From NCBI GenBank assembly GCA_963991145.1, contig CAXDOZ010000025.1, positions 1 to 25,857 of the forward strand: 25,857 nt of DNA, read 5' to 3'. The stretch comes from CAXDOZ01 sp963991145 (GTDB lineage Bacteria > Bacteroidota > Bacteroidia > Chitinophagales > JABDMM01). Made by a program: the position numbers and the translations under genes. Below the pieces are notes generated by a model that saw only the letters and a list, made by a program, of their open reading frames with translations, had not been told where the DNA came from and did no database searches. Shown piece by piece: positions 1-8,095 of the stretch; within the stretch, counting starts at the first letter, position 1, and every line of letters begins with the position of its first letter.

Positions 1-111
1 AAACTTCTCCCGTCTGAAGTGAACGGATCCGGCACCACCGGCACCCGAGCGACCACAGATCTTTACATAGTCGATAAAGTTCTGCTTCTCAAGCTCGCGA
101 TTGTGGCTCAT
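1..111 (-). CDS. obg: GTPase Obg, N-terminal fragment (runs off the left edge)
   Basis: Only the first 37 codons are in the window, reading leftward from the ATG at 111. They show the start of the glycine-rich Obg fold: NFIDYVKICGRSGAGGAGSV at about residues 11-30, followed by HFRREKF. Obg is a ribosome-associated GTPase acting in late assembly of the large ribosomal subunit and in stress and cell-cycle control. The GTPase domain lies outside the window. It starts 13 bp after the adk stop, so co-transcription with hpt and adk is likely; this gene order is common in Bacteroidota. The identification rests on the N-terminal motif alone but that motif is distinctive. Confidence 0.88.
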   Translation of the reverse strand, partial: MSHNRELEKQNFIDYVKICGRSGAGGAGSVHFRREKF

Positions 112-124
112 ATTGAATTGATTT

Positions 125-691
125 TTAGCCCAATACGGCTACGATGGACATATTAACGCCATCGATATTCTGCTCGCCATCGATTTGGCGAACCTTATCC
201 TGCTTGTGATAGTAATCAGCTACAGGAGCGGTTTTGTCTTTGTAAACCTGAATTCTATTTGAGATAACCTCTGGGTCCTGATCATCTACTCTTCCAGAAA
301 TTTCTGCTCTTTTCTTCAATCTTGAAGCGAGTTCTTCATCACCAACCTCGAGGAAGATCACATCCTGAATCGGCGCAGCCAAATCACTTAGAAGATTGTC
401 TAAAGCTTCTGCCTGAGCTACTGTTCTTGGGAATCCGTCGAAGATCACTCCAGCTGCATCAGAATTTTGATTCAGCTTCTCTCTGATCATTCCAATCACT
501 ACTTCATCTGGAACAAGTTCTCCCTGATCCATGAACTTCTTGGCCTCGATTCCAAGAGCTGTCTCTGCCTGAATTTCTGAGCGTAAAAGGTCTCCTGTAG
601 AGATATGAAGAAGACCGTATTTCTCAACCAATCTTTCTGCTTGTGTTCCTTTCCCACTGCCCGGAGGGCCAAATAGAATAATGTTCTTCAT
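125..691 (-). CDS. adk: Adenylate kinase, short-LID form
   Basis: Catalyses ATP + AMP = 2 ADP in the cytoplasm. The 188-residue protein has the P-loop GPPGSGKGT at residues 8-16, the AMP-binding STGDLLR at 31-37, and FDGFPRT at 84-90. The LID is the short type with SGRVDD and no zinc-binding cysteines, so it is shorter than the roughly 214-residue E. coli enzyme but matches the short bacterial class. I start it at the Met before KNIILFGPP (691) because an upstream in-frame Met at 721 would add ten residues ahead of the conserved N-terminus. A TAnnTTTG box lies 17 nt upstream of the ATG. Downstream neighbour is obg, upstream is hpt. Confidence 0.95.
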   Translation of the reverse strand: MKNIILFGPPGSGKGTQAERLVEKYGLLHISTGDLLRSEIQAETALGIEAKKFMDQGELVPDEVVIGMIREKLNQNSDAAGVIFDGFPRTVAQAEALDNLLSDLAAPIQDVIFLEVGDEELASRLKKRAEISGRVDDQDPEVISNRIQVYKDKTAPVADYYHKQDKVRQIDGEQNIDGVNMSIVAVLG

Positions 692-708
692 GCGATAAAT
701 TGACGCGC

Positions 709-716
709 CAAAGGTA
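709..716 (-). promoter_or_regulatory. Possible -7 promoter box upstream of adk
   Basis: On the minus strand this reads TACCTTTG, an exact match to the Bacteroidota -7 consensus TAnnTTTG. It lies 17 nt before the adk ATG, inside the 77-bp hpt-adk gap. I see no good -33 TTG at the usual distance, so it may be a weak or accessory promoter for adk-obg. Confidence 0.35.
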
Positions 717-768
717 GGCACTTTTTATACGAATGCCTGCATTTATAATACTCTGAGGAATAGAGATT

Positions 769-1317
769 TTAGACCTTCTTGTAAATAGCTCTTAAGTTTC
801 GTCCGAGTCCATCATAATCGAGGCCGTAGCCTGCAATGAAGTCATTTGGAATCTCTTTCCCGACATACTTTAGATCAAGATCATGTTGAAGAGCTGCGGG
901 CTTCAATAATAATGTGGCTATTTCCAAACTTGCTGGTTCTTTCTCCAGAAGTCCAGGTAAGATCTGCGCCATGGTGTTGCCTGTGTCTACGATATCTTCG
1001 AGCAGAATTACATCCTTCCCCTTTAGATCTTCGCCAATCCCAATAAGCTCTTTTACCATTCCGGTTGATTGGGTTCCTTCATAAGAACTCACCTTCACAA
1101 ATGAGATTCTGCAATTGAGACAAAGCTCTTTCATCAAGTCTGATGAAAACATGAAAACACCATTAAGGACTGCTAGAAAAAGCGGCTCTTTTCCCGCATA
1201 ATCCTCATTGATCTTATAGGCTACCTGACGAACGATGTCCTGGATCTCATCATGAGTCAAATAGGGCTCAAACTCCAAATCTTTGAGCTTGACGTTCTGG
1301 ATTTTAGTATGATCCAT
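769..1317 (-). CDS. hpt: Hypoxanthine phosphoribosyltransferase
   Basis: Purine salvage enzyme that joins hypoxanthine (and usually guanine) to PRPP to give IMP/GMP. The 182-residue protein carries the diagnostic PRPP-binding motif VILLEDIVDTGNTM at residues 103-116 and the flexible-loop region VSSYEGTQSTG at about 76-86, with LAVLNGVFMF at about 48-57. Its length is normal for bacterial Hpt. It starts 6 bp after the stop of the glucosaminidase gene and is followed by adk after 77 bp. The hpt-adk-obg order groups purine salvage with adenylate balance. Confidence 0.93.
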   Translation of the reverse strand: MDHTKIQNVKLKDLEFEPYLTHDEIQDIVRQVAYKINEDYAGKEPLFLAVLNGVFMFSSDLMKELCLNCRISFVKVSSYEGTQSTGMVKELIGIGEDLKGKDVILLEDIVDTGNTMAQILPGLLEKEPASLEIATLLLKPAALQHDLDLKYVGKEIPNDFIAGYGLDYDGLGRNLRAIYKKV

Positions 1318-1323
1318 GATAAT

Positions 1324-2577
1324 CTATTTTGCCACTTGAAGAACCTGTCCGAGCTTAATTGTATTAGAGCTCAGGTTGTTCCATTCCTTGATCTCATCAA
1401 TAGTAGCATTGTACTTCAATGAAATGGAATATAATGTATCGCCTGTAATAACAGTATGAAACTTAGAAGTTGCAGGCTCAGGCGATTCAATCACCTCGTC
1501 TTCTGTGATCACGGCTTCAGTAGCCTGCTGCACATTGATCGATCTTGCAATGCCGAACTTATAGCTTTCATCCAGCTCCATCTGTTCTTCAATTACTTCT
1601 TTTAAAGTCCTGGTAGCCGGAGTTCCAGGGTTCATTCCCTGCAGATAAATGGTTTCACCCGGTACTACCTGATCAGGCACCATCATGCGGTTTCTATCGT
1701 AAAGCTTCTGAAGTCTGATCCCGAATTTCTGCGAGATCTGATGCATGGTTTCAGCCTTTTGAACCACGTAAAGTTTCACAGGACCTTTCTTCTTTTTCTT
1801 CTCTAGAAAAATGATGTCTCCCGGGCGAATCGGCGCATCTAGCGCCAGGTCATTTACAGAATATAGCTTTCCAAGATCAATGTCCTGAGATAATGCGATT
1901 GCCAAAGCTGTTTCGCCTTCCCTGGCAATTACTGCATTCTTTCCATTGACTGTGATCACTTCTCCGGCATAGTTTTGAGGGATCAGATTTGCTGAATACC
2001 CCGGGATCGTATCCATTTGTTCCTTTGTTACAGGTTGGGTGTTCTCAGCAATTCTCCAGGCAGTTGAGCTCATTACATCGTACTGGGAGAGCTCATGTTT
2101 TTCAATCAAGCCAATCAATAGATCTGCGTACTTGGGGTTTGTAGCATAGCCCGCTTTCTTCAAGCCTTTTGCCCAGCCCTTATAATCGGTAACCTCCAGG
2201 TCAAAGAGGCTTTTATACCAGGGTCTACCGCGAATGAAATCAGAGTGATCGATGAAGCTTTGCTCTGGAGAATCGTAGACTCGAAAGCACTCATCCGGAG
2301 CATCATCATCCATATAATAACCTTCACCAGTCCAATCTTTATGGCACTTAATACCAAAATGATTCTTTGCAACCTTGGCTAATTGGCTGTTCCCGCTTCC
2401 CGATTCTATGATTCCCTGAGCAAGCGTAATGCTGGCCGGAATACCTGACCTCTCCATCTCTTCGACGGCCAATTTGTAGTAAAGCTCAATGTAATCAGCT
2501 TGAGTCAGCTTGTCCTGGCCAAAAGATGTGATAGCCAAAGTCAAGGTAATGAGGGTAATAGTGAAGGATCTTAACAT
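1324..2577 (-). CDS. Secreted N-acetylglucosaminidase (GH73-type) with LysM repeats
   Basis: Predicted peptidoglycan hydrolase. The 417-residue protein starts with a signal peptide (residues 1-20, hydrophobic ITLITLTLAITSF, cleavage near GQ/D). The glucosaminidase domain spans about 25-165, with likely catalytic Glu58 in the motif GIIESGSGNSQLA and the downstream NHFGIKC. The C-terminal half has three LysM-like segments: a degenerate one at 215-258, one at 270-313 and a clear one at 373-415. A lysine run (KKKKK) at about 260-264 separates the first two. I use the Met at 2577, not the in-frame Met at 2601, because the signal peptide then begins properly (MLRSF). In Bacteroidota such proteins act in the periplasm in cell-wall turnover or cell separation. 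A TAnnTTTG box sits only 5 nt from this ATG. Confidence 0.9.
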   Translation of the reverse strand: MLRSFTITLITLTLAITSFGQDKLTQADYIELYYKLAVEEMERSGIPASITLAQGIIESGSGNSQLAKVAKNHFGIKCHKDWTGEGYYMDDDAPDECFRVYDSPEQSFIDHSDFIRGRPWYKSLFDLEVTDYKGWAKGLKKAGYATNPKYADLLIGLIEKHELSQYDVMSSTAWRIAENTQPVTKEQMDTIPGYSANLIPQNYAGEVITVNGKNAVIAREGETALAIALSQDIDLGKLYSVNDLALDAPIRPGDIIFLEKKKKKGPVKLYVVQKAETMHQISQKFGIRLQKLYDRNRMMVPDQVVPGETIYLQGMNPGTPATRTLKEVIEEQMELDESYKFGIARSINVQQATEAVITEDEVIESPEPATSKFHTVITGDTLYSISLKYNATIDEIKEWNNLSSNTIKLGQVLQVAK

Positions 2578-2582
2578 CAAAA

Positions 2583-2590
2583 CAAAGGTA
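2583..2590 (-). promoter_or_regulatory. Possible -7 box 5 nt before the glucosaminidase start
   Basis: The minus strand reads TACCTTTG then TTTTG then ATG. The box matches the TAnnTTTG consensus exactly, but no TTG is seen at the normal -33 distance. If used, transcription would begin at about the start codon. Confidence 0.3.
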
Positions 2591-2636
2591 AAATGAAGCA
2601 TGCCCTAAGACATCTCCCTTTTCAACAGCTTGATGT

Positions 2637-3281
2637 CTAATCTGAAATTTTGCGTGCAATCATTAGGCCATCTCTGATCGATAGCATGACGTTTTCTACT
2701 CTTGGATCACTTTGAACCCTATCATTAAAGGCTCTAATTCCAGTCGTATCTTTCTCATTATCAGAAGCATCTACAACTTTCCCGCTCCAAAGTACATTGT
2801 CGGCAAGAATAAAAGCACCTGTATTCATTCGAGGGATCACCATTTCAAAATAGTTCTCGTAATTGCTCTTATCTGCGTCGATGAAAACGAGATCCCACTT
2901 GTGGTCTAGATCTGGGATGATATCCAATGCTGCACCTACATGCATATGGATCTTTGACGCTTCCCCTGATTTCTCGAAGTACTCCTTCGCCATTCCCTCA
3001 AGCTCTGGATCAAGATCAATAGTGTGGAGTTCTCCGTCTTCTGGCAAACCACTTGCCAGACAAATTGCTGAATAACCTGTAAAGGTCCCTATCTCCAGGA
3101 TCCTCTTTGGCTTCATCATCTGGCTGAACATCTTTAGAGCCTGACCCTGCAATTGACCTGACAGCATCTGCGGCTGGATCTTTTGTAGATGCGTTTGACG
3201 GTTCAGGTCATTTAAGACACCTGTTTCCGGAGTGGTGTGCTCCTCCATGTACTTTTCGAGATCTGGTCCAAGTAACTTCAT
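2637..3281 (-). CDS. SAM-dependent O-methyltransferase (Methyltransf_3 / caffeoyl-CoA OMT-like)
   Basis: The 214-residue protein has the class I SAM-binding motif LEIGTFTGYSA at about 62-72, the acidic ribose-binding region TIDLDPE at 87-93, VFIDADK at 132-138 and DNVLWSG at 161-167. Asp135, Asp161 and Asn162 correspond to the divalent-metal ligands of the cation-dependent O-methyltransferase family. Bacterial members methylate catechol-like hydroxyls, but the natural substrate here cannot be read from sequence. Its ATG overlaps the idi stop codon by one base (TAATG), so it is translationally coupled to idi. Confidence 0.9.
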   Translation of the reverse strand: MKLLGPDLEKYMEEHTTPETGVLNDLNRQTHLQKIQPQMLSGQLQGQALKMFSQMMKPKRILEIGTFTGYSAICLASGLPEDGELHTIDLDPELEGMAKEYFEKSGEASKIHMHVGAALDIIPDLDHKWDLVFIDADKSNYENYFEMVIPRMNTGAFILADNVLWSGKVVDASDNEKDTTGIRAFNDRVQSDPRVENVMLSIRDGLMIARKISD

Positions 3282-3799
3282 TAGAGTAGTTTTCTGTTTT
3301 CCATTTCTTTAAGGATGACCTTAAACCAATATGAGTACTTCTCTGGGTTTTGCTCTACGTCTTGAAGAAGATCTTTTACCTCTACCCAGTCGATTGCATG
3401 AACTTCATCCGGATTGAAATCGATATCACCATCGTAAGTGCCAACAAAAACATAGTCAAGTTCGTGTTCGATCAATCCGGAGTCTTCGTCTTTTGCCTTA
3501 TAAATGAAATCGAATAGCTTCTCCAGTTTCATAGTGAAACCAAGCTCCTCACCCAGTCTTCTCTCAGCGGCATCTTTAAATGATTCGCCATCTCGTGGGT
3601 GGCTACAGCATGAGTTACTCCAGATGCCAGGCCAATGATACTTTGACAGTGCTCTTTGTTGAAGAAGCATCTTTCCGTCAGAGTTAAAAATGATTACACT
3701 AATAGCTTTGTGAAGAAGGCCTTTTTCATGTGCCTCCATCTTCTCCATCAATCCTTGCTCCTGGCCATTCTCATCTACCAGGACTACAAATTCAGTCAT
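3281..3799 (-). CDS. idi: Isopentenyl-diphosphate delta-isomerase, type 1
   Basis: Interconverts IPP and DMAPP in isoprenoid synthesis. The 172-residue Nudix-fold enzyme has the catalytic-cysteine segment SNSCCSHPRDGE at 61-72 (Cys64/Cys65), the Nudix-like helix GESFKDAAERRLGEELG at 71-87, and the metal/acid-base motif EHELDYVF at 111-118. The length matches bacterial type 1 Idi. Under a TAnnTTTG promoter it is first of a two-gene unit with the O-methyltransferase (1-bp stop/start overlap). Whether the pairing with the methyltransferase has metabolic meaning is unknown. Confidence 0.95.
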   Translation of the reverse strand: MTEFVVLVDENGQEQGLMEKMEAHEKGLLHKAISVIIFNSDGKMLLQQRALSKYHWPGIWSNSCCSHPRDGESFKDAAERRLGEELGFTMKLEKLFDFIYKAKDEDSGLIEHELDYVFVGTYDGDIDFNPDEVHAIDWVEVKDLLQDVEQNPEKYSYWFKVILKEMENRKLL

Positions 3800-3824
3800 T
3801 CTAATTGTCGTTTTGTCGTGGGTG

Positions 3825-3857
3825 CAAAGGTAAAAAAGCTTGAATCAGACTCACCAA
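3825..3857 (-). promoter_or_regulatory. Bacteroidota-type promoter for idi
   Basis: On the minus strand a TTG (3855-3857) is followed, after 22 nt, by TACCTTTG (3825-3832). This fits the Bacteroidota -33 TTG / -7 TAnnTTTG pattern. The -7 box is 25 nt upstream of the idi ATG, giving a predicted leader of about 20 nt. The -33 element lies within the last codons of the upstream carbonic-anhydrase-like gene. It is the best promoter candidate in the window. Confidence 0.5.
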
Positions 3858-4384
3858 TCAGGAGCATCTTCTCCAGTAAACCACTTAGAATATTTTTGAT
3901 AGTTCTGAGAGGTCCTTTTCATCAGTTCAAGGTCACTTGATTCCTTCACCTGTTTTGCGGGAACTCCGGCCCAAATTGTATTCTCCGGTATGATCGTTCC
4001 GGCAAGAACAACAGCTCCAGCAGCAATGATGCTCCCTTTTCCAATTTTCACATCATCCATAACTGTTGCTCCCATTCCGATCAATACCATATCGGAAACC
4101 TGGCAGCCATGTACAATGGCATTATGACCAATCGAAACATCCGAGCCAATGATCGTTGATGCTTTTTTATAGGTGCAATGAATTACAGCTCCATCCTGAA
4201 CATTTACCCTGTCTCCAATTTTAATTTCATTTACATCACCTCTCACTACGCTGTTAAACCAGAAAGAGCAATTTTCTCCGGTGCTAACTTTTCCGACAAG
4301 AAATGATCCCGGTGCAAAGAAGTTGTCCGCACCAATTTGAGGTTTAAGATCACCGACTGGAATAAGATGAGATTTTGGGTCCAT
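3851..4384 (-). CDS. Gamma-class carbonic anhydrase-like hexapeptide-repeat protein
   Basis: A 177-residue left-handed beta-helix protein with repeated [LIV]-G-x4 hexapeptides from about residue 20 to 145, ending in the typical WAGVPAKQVKE segment. The three histidines expected to bind the metal in gamma carbonic anhydrases are present: His69 (GAVIHC), His87 and His92 (SIGHNAIVHG). Arg48, Asp50, Gln63 and Asp64 match other conserved active-site positions. It could hydrate CO2, but many members of this family (YrdA/PaaY/CaiE-like) have no or weak activity, so the exact role is open. It is preceded by a 172-bp non-coding stretch and followed 51 bp later by idi. Confidence 0.88.
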   Translation of the reverse strand: MDPKSHLIPVGDLKPQIGADNFFAPGSFLVGKVSTGENCSFWFNSVVRGDVNEIKIGDRVNVQDGAVIHCTYKKASTIIGSDVSIGHNAIVHGCQVSDMVLIGMGATVMDDVKIGKGSIIAAGAVVLAGTIIPENTIWAGVPAKQVKESSDLELMKRTSQNYQKYSKWFTGEDAPDW

Positions 4385-4556
4385 TTTTAGGTCGATTTAC
4401 AGGGAACTGAGAAGGCTATGACACAGGGAAAGAAAAAATATTGCAGTATTTAGCTCTTAATCACTTTAGGTGAACCGCTTTAACTAATTGTATTTTAATT
4501 GTTTAGGTCTATTTTTAGCCTTTCGGCCGGATTTTAACTCTCATCCGAGTTAGAGG
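4385..4556. other. 172-bp non-coding stretch between the Ig-like lipoprotein and the carbonic-anhydrase-like gene
   Basis: No open reading frame of note and no tRNA. It is AT-rich in the middle and holds most of the nested inverted repeat described at 4515-4560. I found no exact TAnnTTTG box reading toward the carbonic-anhydrase-like gene. Confidence 0.5.
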
Positions 4557-4560
4557 CTAA
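4515..4560 (-). other. Nested inverted repeat at the 3' end of the Ig-like lipoprotein gene
   Basis: TTAGCCT (4515-4521) is the exact reverse complement of AGGCTAA (4554-4560). Inside it, TAACTC (4535-4540) pairs with GAGTTA (4547-4552) around a 6-nt loop. The outer stem includes the TAG stop of the lipoprotein gene. The transcript could fold here and protect or terminate the 3' end, but the downstream sequence is A-rich, not a U-tract, so it is not a standard intrinsic terminator. Confidence 0.4.
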
Positions 4561-6167
4561 AATTCGAATTTTATCTCTGTTTCCCAGTTTCCTCTGATGG
4601 TTACCTCAGAATTTTGGAAAACATAAGGCTCCGGCTGGATTTTTTTATCAAAATCTCCGGATGTCCAAATTCCGTCTCCGTTCACATCAATAAAAACTCT
4701 GGCTGTATAAGATCCAGAAGGGATATTTTTGATCTTGACATTTCCAGCACCTACTCGGTTCAACTGCACTGAGCGAACAACGACATCTTTATCATTGACC
4801 AATTCTAATAGATGAGGATTTGGTCCGACTTTATAGTCATAAAGAATGTTTACAGAGCCCTTTAATGATTCTTTCAGCTCATAGATTGAGATCTTCTTCT
4901 TGCGATTAAAGTGTCCGTAGATTGAAAAGACTCTGCGACCAGGAATAAATAAGTCCACAGGCATCACTTCATCTTTCCATTCAATTGCCAGTTTCGTTCT
5001 GGACATTAGGTAGGCGGAAAACTCGATCTCATTGCTATCACTGTCAAATAGTGCAATTCCTTCAGTAGAAAAACTATCGATTGGATTGTTGAATTGAAGC
5101 TCAATTAGGTTTGATTGACTAAGCCTAAGGCTATCCTCACCTACCAGATTGGAGATTTTTACAAACTTTCCAAGCTTCATTGTCTGGTTGATGAGAGCTG
5201 AGTCGATATACTTACCGTTAATAGTCAGATCAAAGGAGATCTTTCCGGTATCTACAATTTCTGACCAGTAGGTAAAGGTGTCTTTTCCAGCATTATACTC
5301 AATAAAGTCACCTTTTGAGAACCTGTCTGATTCGATCAAAAGAGTACTAATAGCCTGGTTGAAGATTAATTTGGTCTGTCCTGCCGCAACCTGACGTGTT
5401 TCCAGAAGAGCTGGTTTCCCTGTCTCGAGGAAGAGGTCTATAGTAAGATTCTGAACCGTTGAATCTGTTACAATGATAGAATCGTTTAAAAAACCTATCC
5501 TTTCATTGCCCTTAAGATCATATCGATAGTTGAAATTGGCATCTGTAAATGCGTAAGCATAGTACTTTCCTGGTGCTATATATGAAATTTTAAAGCTTCC
5601 ATCTTCGCCAACAAAGGCAAAATAGTATGGTTTCTCATGCTTAACTGCTCCAAGAGAATCCGTCTTATAGAGGCCTATTACCACCTTTTCTTTAGAAAGA
5701 TCACCGTTATGATCATGCACAGAACCTATGACAACGCCACTATCAAGCTCAGGACCCGTGCTAAACACGTACGTGAAGTTTTGCAGTATATTCTTTTCTC
5801 TGTAATCCTTGATTGCTTCACCAAAATTGATCGTATAAGTTGTATTTGGCCTTAGATCAGAGGGTAACTGTACTAATACTCCCTTCTTCTTGGGGCTTAC
5901 CTCTATAGGTTTTGAGATAGGAGGACTTACAAGTACCTGATTGAAAACATCTTCTACCACTACAAACTCATCAAATTCTATGTAAACCTTCCTCTCATCG
6001 AAGTTCGTAGAGGCAAATTCTGGCTGATGCCCGAGAATTTCGGGTGGAGAAACGTCTTTTCTAATACTTACACCACCGTCTGGAGGTACAATATTCGCGC
6101 AACCATAAGCCAAAAGAGCAAATGCCAGAAGTGTGATGTATAGATAACTCTGCTTATCTACCAACAT
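4557..6167 (-). CDS. Lipoprotein with N-terminal Ig-like (Big_5) domain
   Basis: A 536-residue predicted outer-membrane or periplasmic lipoprotein. The N-terminus has a hydrophobic stretch ending in LLAYGC, with Cys23 as the lipid attachment site. Residues about 38-138 resemble the Big_5 Ig-like domain (PPEILGHQPE, then YIEFDEFV, RPNTTYTINFG, YVFSTG). The rest is predicted beta-rich, with Asp/Asn loops such as FTDANFNYRYD and FIDVNGDGIWTSGDFD that could bind calcium. Proteins of this layout are common in Bacteroidota and have no firm function. Its start overlaps the mnmG stop by 14 bp, so it is translated from the mnmG message. Family assignment is fairly sure; function is not. Confidence 0.85.
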   Translation of the reverse strand: MLVDKQSYLYITLLAFALLAYGCANIVPPDGGVSIRKDVSPPEILGHQPEFASTNFDERKVYIEFDEFVVVEDVFNQVLVSPPISKPIEVSPKKKGVLVQLPSDLRPNTTYTINFGEAIKDYREKNILQNFTYVFSTGPELDSGVVIGSVHDHNGDLSKEKVVIGLYKTDSLGAVKHEKPYYFAFVGEDGSFKISYIAPGKYYAYAFTDANFNYRYDLKGNERIGFLNDSIIVTDSTVQNLTIDLFLETGKPALLETRQVAAGQTKLIFNQAISTLLIESDRFSKGDFIEYNAGKDTFTYWSEIVDTGKISFDLTINGKYIDSALINQTMKLGKFVKISNLVGEDSLRLSQSNLIELQFNNPIDSFSTEGIALFDSDSNEIEFSAYLMSRTKLAIEWKDEVMPVDLFIPGRRVFSIYGHFNRKKKISIYELKESLKGSVNILYDYKVGPNPHLLELVNDKDVVVRSVQLNRVGAGNVKIKNIPSGSYTARVFIDVNGDGIWTSGDFDKKIQPEPYVFQNSEVTIRGNWETEIKFEF

Positions 6168-8016
6168 AAACCATTAATACAGAAACATCAGAAGGAGTGA
6201 TACCGCTTATCCGGCTGGCTTGACCTAAAGTCTTAGGACGCATCTCAGAAAGCTTTTCCTTTGCCTCAGAAGAAAGGGATTGAATTACAGAATAGTCAAT
6301 TTTCGAGCCCAATGGCACTTCTTCAAGACGGTTCATCTTCTCTACCATTTCTTTCTCCTTCTCGATATAGCCTTCATACTTGAACTGTATTTGAGCGCTT
6401 TCTATGGAAGAATCACTATATGAGTCTAAGAACTTATCTAGCTCGGGTAACACTTTCCTGAAACCTTCAAGACTAACCTGCGGACGTGCCAAAACCTTAT
6501 CGAACTTCATTTTCTGGCTAAGCGGAGGTGTATTTGTATGCTCCAGGTAACCATTTACCTGATCAGGGCTCACAGACATGCCCTTAAAGTACTCAAGCAT
6601 TTCATTTATTGCCTGACGCTTGTCATTTGTCCTTTGAATTCTCTCTTCAGAAGCCATCCCCAGCTTTTCAGCAATTGGAGTGAGTCTAAGATCAGCATTA
6701 TCCTGACGGAGAAGGATCCTAAACTCAGCTCTTGAAGTGAACATCCTATAAGGTTCTTCAGTCCCTTTATTGATAAGATCGTCAATGAGGACTCCCATAT
6801 ACCCTTCAGACCTCTTAATAATCAGCGGTTCTTCATCTTTCACAAACTGAACAGCGTTCACTCCGGCTATCATTCCCTGGCATCCTGCTTCCTCGTATCC
6901 TGTTGTTCCGTTTATCTGGCCGGCAAAGAACAAACCCTTTACCAGACGGGTTTGAAGGCTCATCTCAAGTTGGGTTGGCGGGAAATAATCGTACTCAATG
7001 GCATAGCCTGGTCTAAAGATCTTTACGTTCTCAAATCCTTCTACCTTCTTCAATGCCTTAAACTGTACATCTTCCGGAAGCGAAGTTGAGAAGCCATTCA
7101 CATAGATCTCTACAGTATTCCAACCCTCGGGCTCAATAAACATTTGGTGTCTATCTCGTTCAGCGAATCGATCGATCTTATCCTCTAGTGAAGGACAATA
7201 CCTAGGTCCTTTGCCTCTTATTCTGCCATTGAACATTGGCGACCTGTCGAAGCCCTCCTTCATTAGATTGTGAACTTCAGGGTTTGTATAAGTGATCCAG
7301 CAATGGCGTTGCTTCTTTGGCTTCTCTGTGTCCATGAATGAAAAGCCGGTTACGTCCTCATCTCCATGTTGCTCTTCCATCTTAGAATAGTCTAAGGATC
7401 TTCCGTCAACACGTGGCGGGGTTCCTGTTTTCATTCGACCCGACTCAAAGCCAAGCTCAATCAACTGTTCAGTAATTCCGGTAGCGGCTCTTTCACCTGC
7501 TCTACCTCCACCAAATTGTTTCTCTCCTATGTGGATCAAACCATTCAGGAAGGTTCCATTAGTAAGCACAACAGACTTGGCTGGAATCTCTATACCCATT
7601 CCGGTTCTCACTCCTTTGACCTGGCCATTCTTTACAACTAGTCCTGTTACCATCTCCTGCCAGAAATCAATTCGTTCATTCTGTTCCAGCATCTCACGCC
7701 AGATCTGAGCAAACATCATTCTGTCGTTCTGTGTCCTTGGGCTCCACATTGCCGGACCTTTAGATCGGTTTAGCATGCGGAACTGGATCATAGATCTGTC
7801 ACTTACGATTCCGGAATAACCTCCAAGCGCATCAATCTCTCTTACTATCTGACCCTTTGCCACACCTCCCATTGCTGGATTGCAAGACATCTGAGCGATG
7901 GTTTGCATGTTCATTGTTACAAGCAAAACAGAGGCTCCTCTATTGGCCGCGGCAACAGCTGCTTCACAACCGGCATGCCCGGCACCCACAACTACTACAT
8001 CATACTCCTTGAACAT
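6154..8016 (-). CDS. mnmG: tRNA uridine-5-carboxymethylaminomethyl modification enzyme MnmG (GidA)
   Basis: FAD-dependent partner of MnmE; together they make the (carboxymethyl)aminomethyl group on wobble U34 of certain tRNAs. The 620-residue protein has the Rossmann motif GAGHAGCEAA at 11-20, MSCNPAMGGVAKGQ at about 43-56, and both family signatures: GPRYCPSLEDKI in the middle and GQINGTTGYEEAGCQG further on. The C-terminal helical MnmE/tRNA-binding region is present, so the gene is full length. Upstream lies a 95-bp gap with two parS-like sites; downstream the Ig-like lipoprotein overlaps by 14 bp. mnmG is often near the replication origin in bacteria. Confidence 0.97.
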   Translation of the reverse strand: MFKEYDVVVVGAGHAGCEAAVAAANRGASVLLVTMNMQTIAQMSCNPAMGGVAKGQIVREIDALGGYSGIVSDRSMIQFRMLNRSKGPAMWSPRTQNDRMMFAQIWREMLEQNERIDFWQEMVTGLVVKNGQVKGVRTGMGIEIPAKSVVLTNGTFLNGLIHIGEKQFGGGRAGERAATGITEQLIELGFESGRMKTGTPPRVDGRSLDYSKMEEQHGDEDVTGFSFMDTEKPKKQRHCWITYTNPEVHNLMKEGFDRSPMFNGRIRGKGPRYCPSLEDKIDRFAERDRHQMFIEPEGWNTVEIYVNGFSTSLPEDVQFKALKKVEGFENVKIFRPGYAIEYDYFPPTQLEMSLQTRLVKGLFFAGQINGTTGYEEAGCQGMIAGVNAVQFVKDEEPLIIKRSEGYMGVLIDDLINKGTEEPYRMFTSRAEFRILLRQDNADLRLTPIAEKLGMASEERIQRTNDKRQAINEMLEYFKGMSVSPDQVNGYLEHTNTPPLSQKMKFDKVLARPQVSLEGFRKVLPELDKFLDSYSDSSIESAQIQFKYEGYIEKEKEMVEKMNRLEEVPLGSKIDYSVIQSLSSEAKEKLSEMRPKTLGQASRISGITPSDVSVLMVYVGR

Positions 8017-8021
8017 GAGCG

Positions 8022-8029
8022 CAAAATTA
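8022..8029 (-). promoter_or_regulatory. Possible -7 box 5 nt before the mnmG start
   Basis: The minus strand reads TAATTTTG, then CGCTC, then ATG. It fits TAnnTTTG exactly but is very close to the start codon, and no clear -33 TTG is visible. The nearest parS-like site begins about 20 bp further upstream, so a bound ParB could affect this promoter. Confidence 0.3.
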
Positions 8030-8050
8030 ATCAGGAATTAGAATCGAAAA

Positions 8051-8066
8051 TGTTCCACGTGGAACT
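8051..8066 (-). promoter_or_regulatory. parS-like ParB binding site, copy 1
   Basis: A 16-mer with a perfect 14-bp palindromic core GTTCCACGTGGAAC. It matches the widely conserved bacterial parS TGTTTCACGTGAAACA except for a symmetric T/A to C/G change in each arm and the last base. It lies in the ybeY-mnmG gap, 34 bp upstream of the mnmG start codon. parS is the centromere-like site on which ParB loads and spreads to drive origin segregation and to recruit SMC. Confidence 0.75.
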
Positions 8067-8095
8067 TCTGGACAATAACAGTTTCTCTTCATCAA

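Noticed and set aside
4515..4560. Classical intrinsic terminator
   Set aside because: The stem is followed by A-rich sequence, not a T-run, on the transcribed strand; kept only as an inverted repeat.
7409..7416. Another CACGTG hexamer inside mnmG
   Set aside because: Flanking bases do not match the parS arms; a lone hexamer is expected by chance several times in 26 kb.
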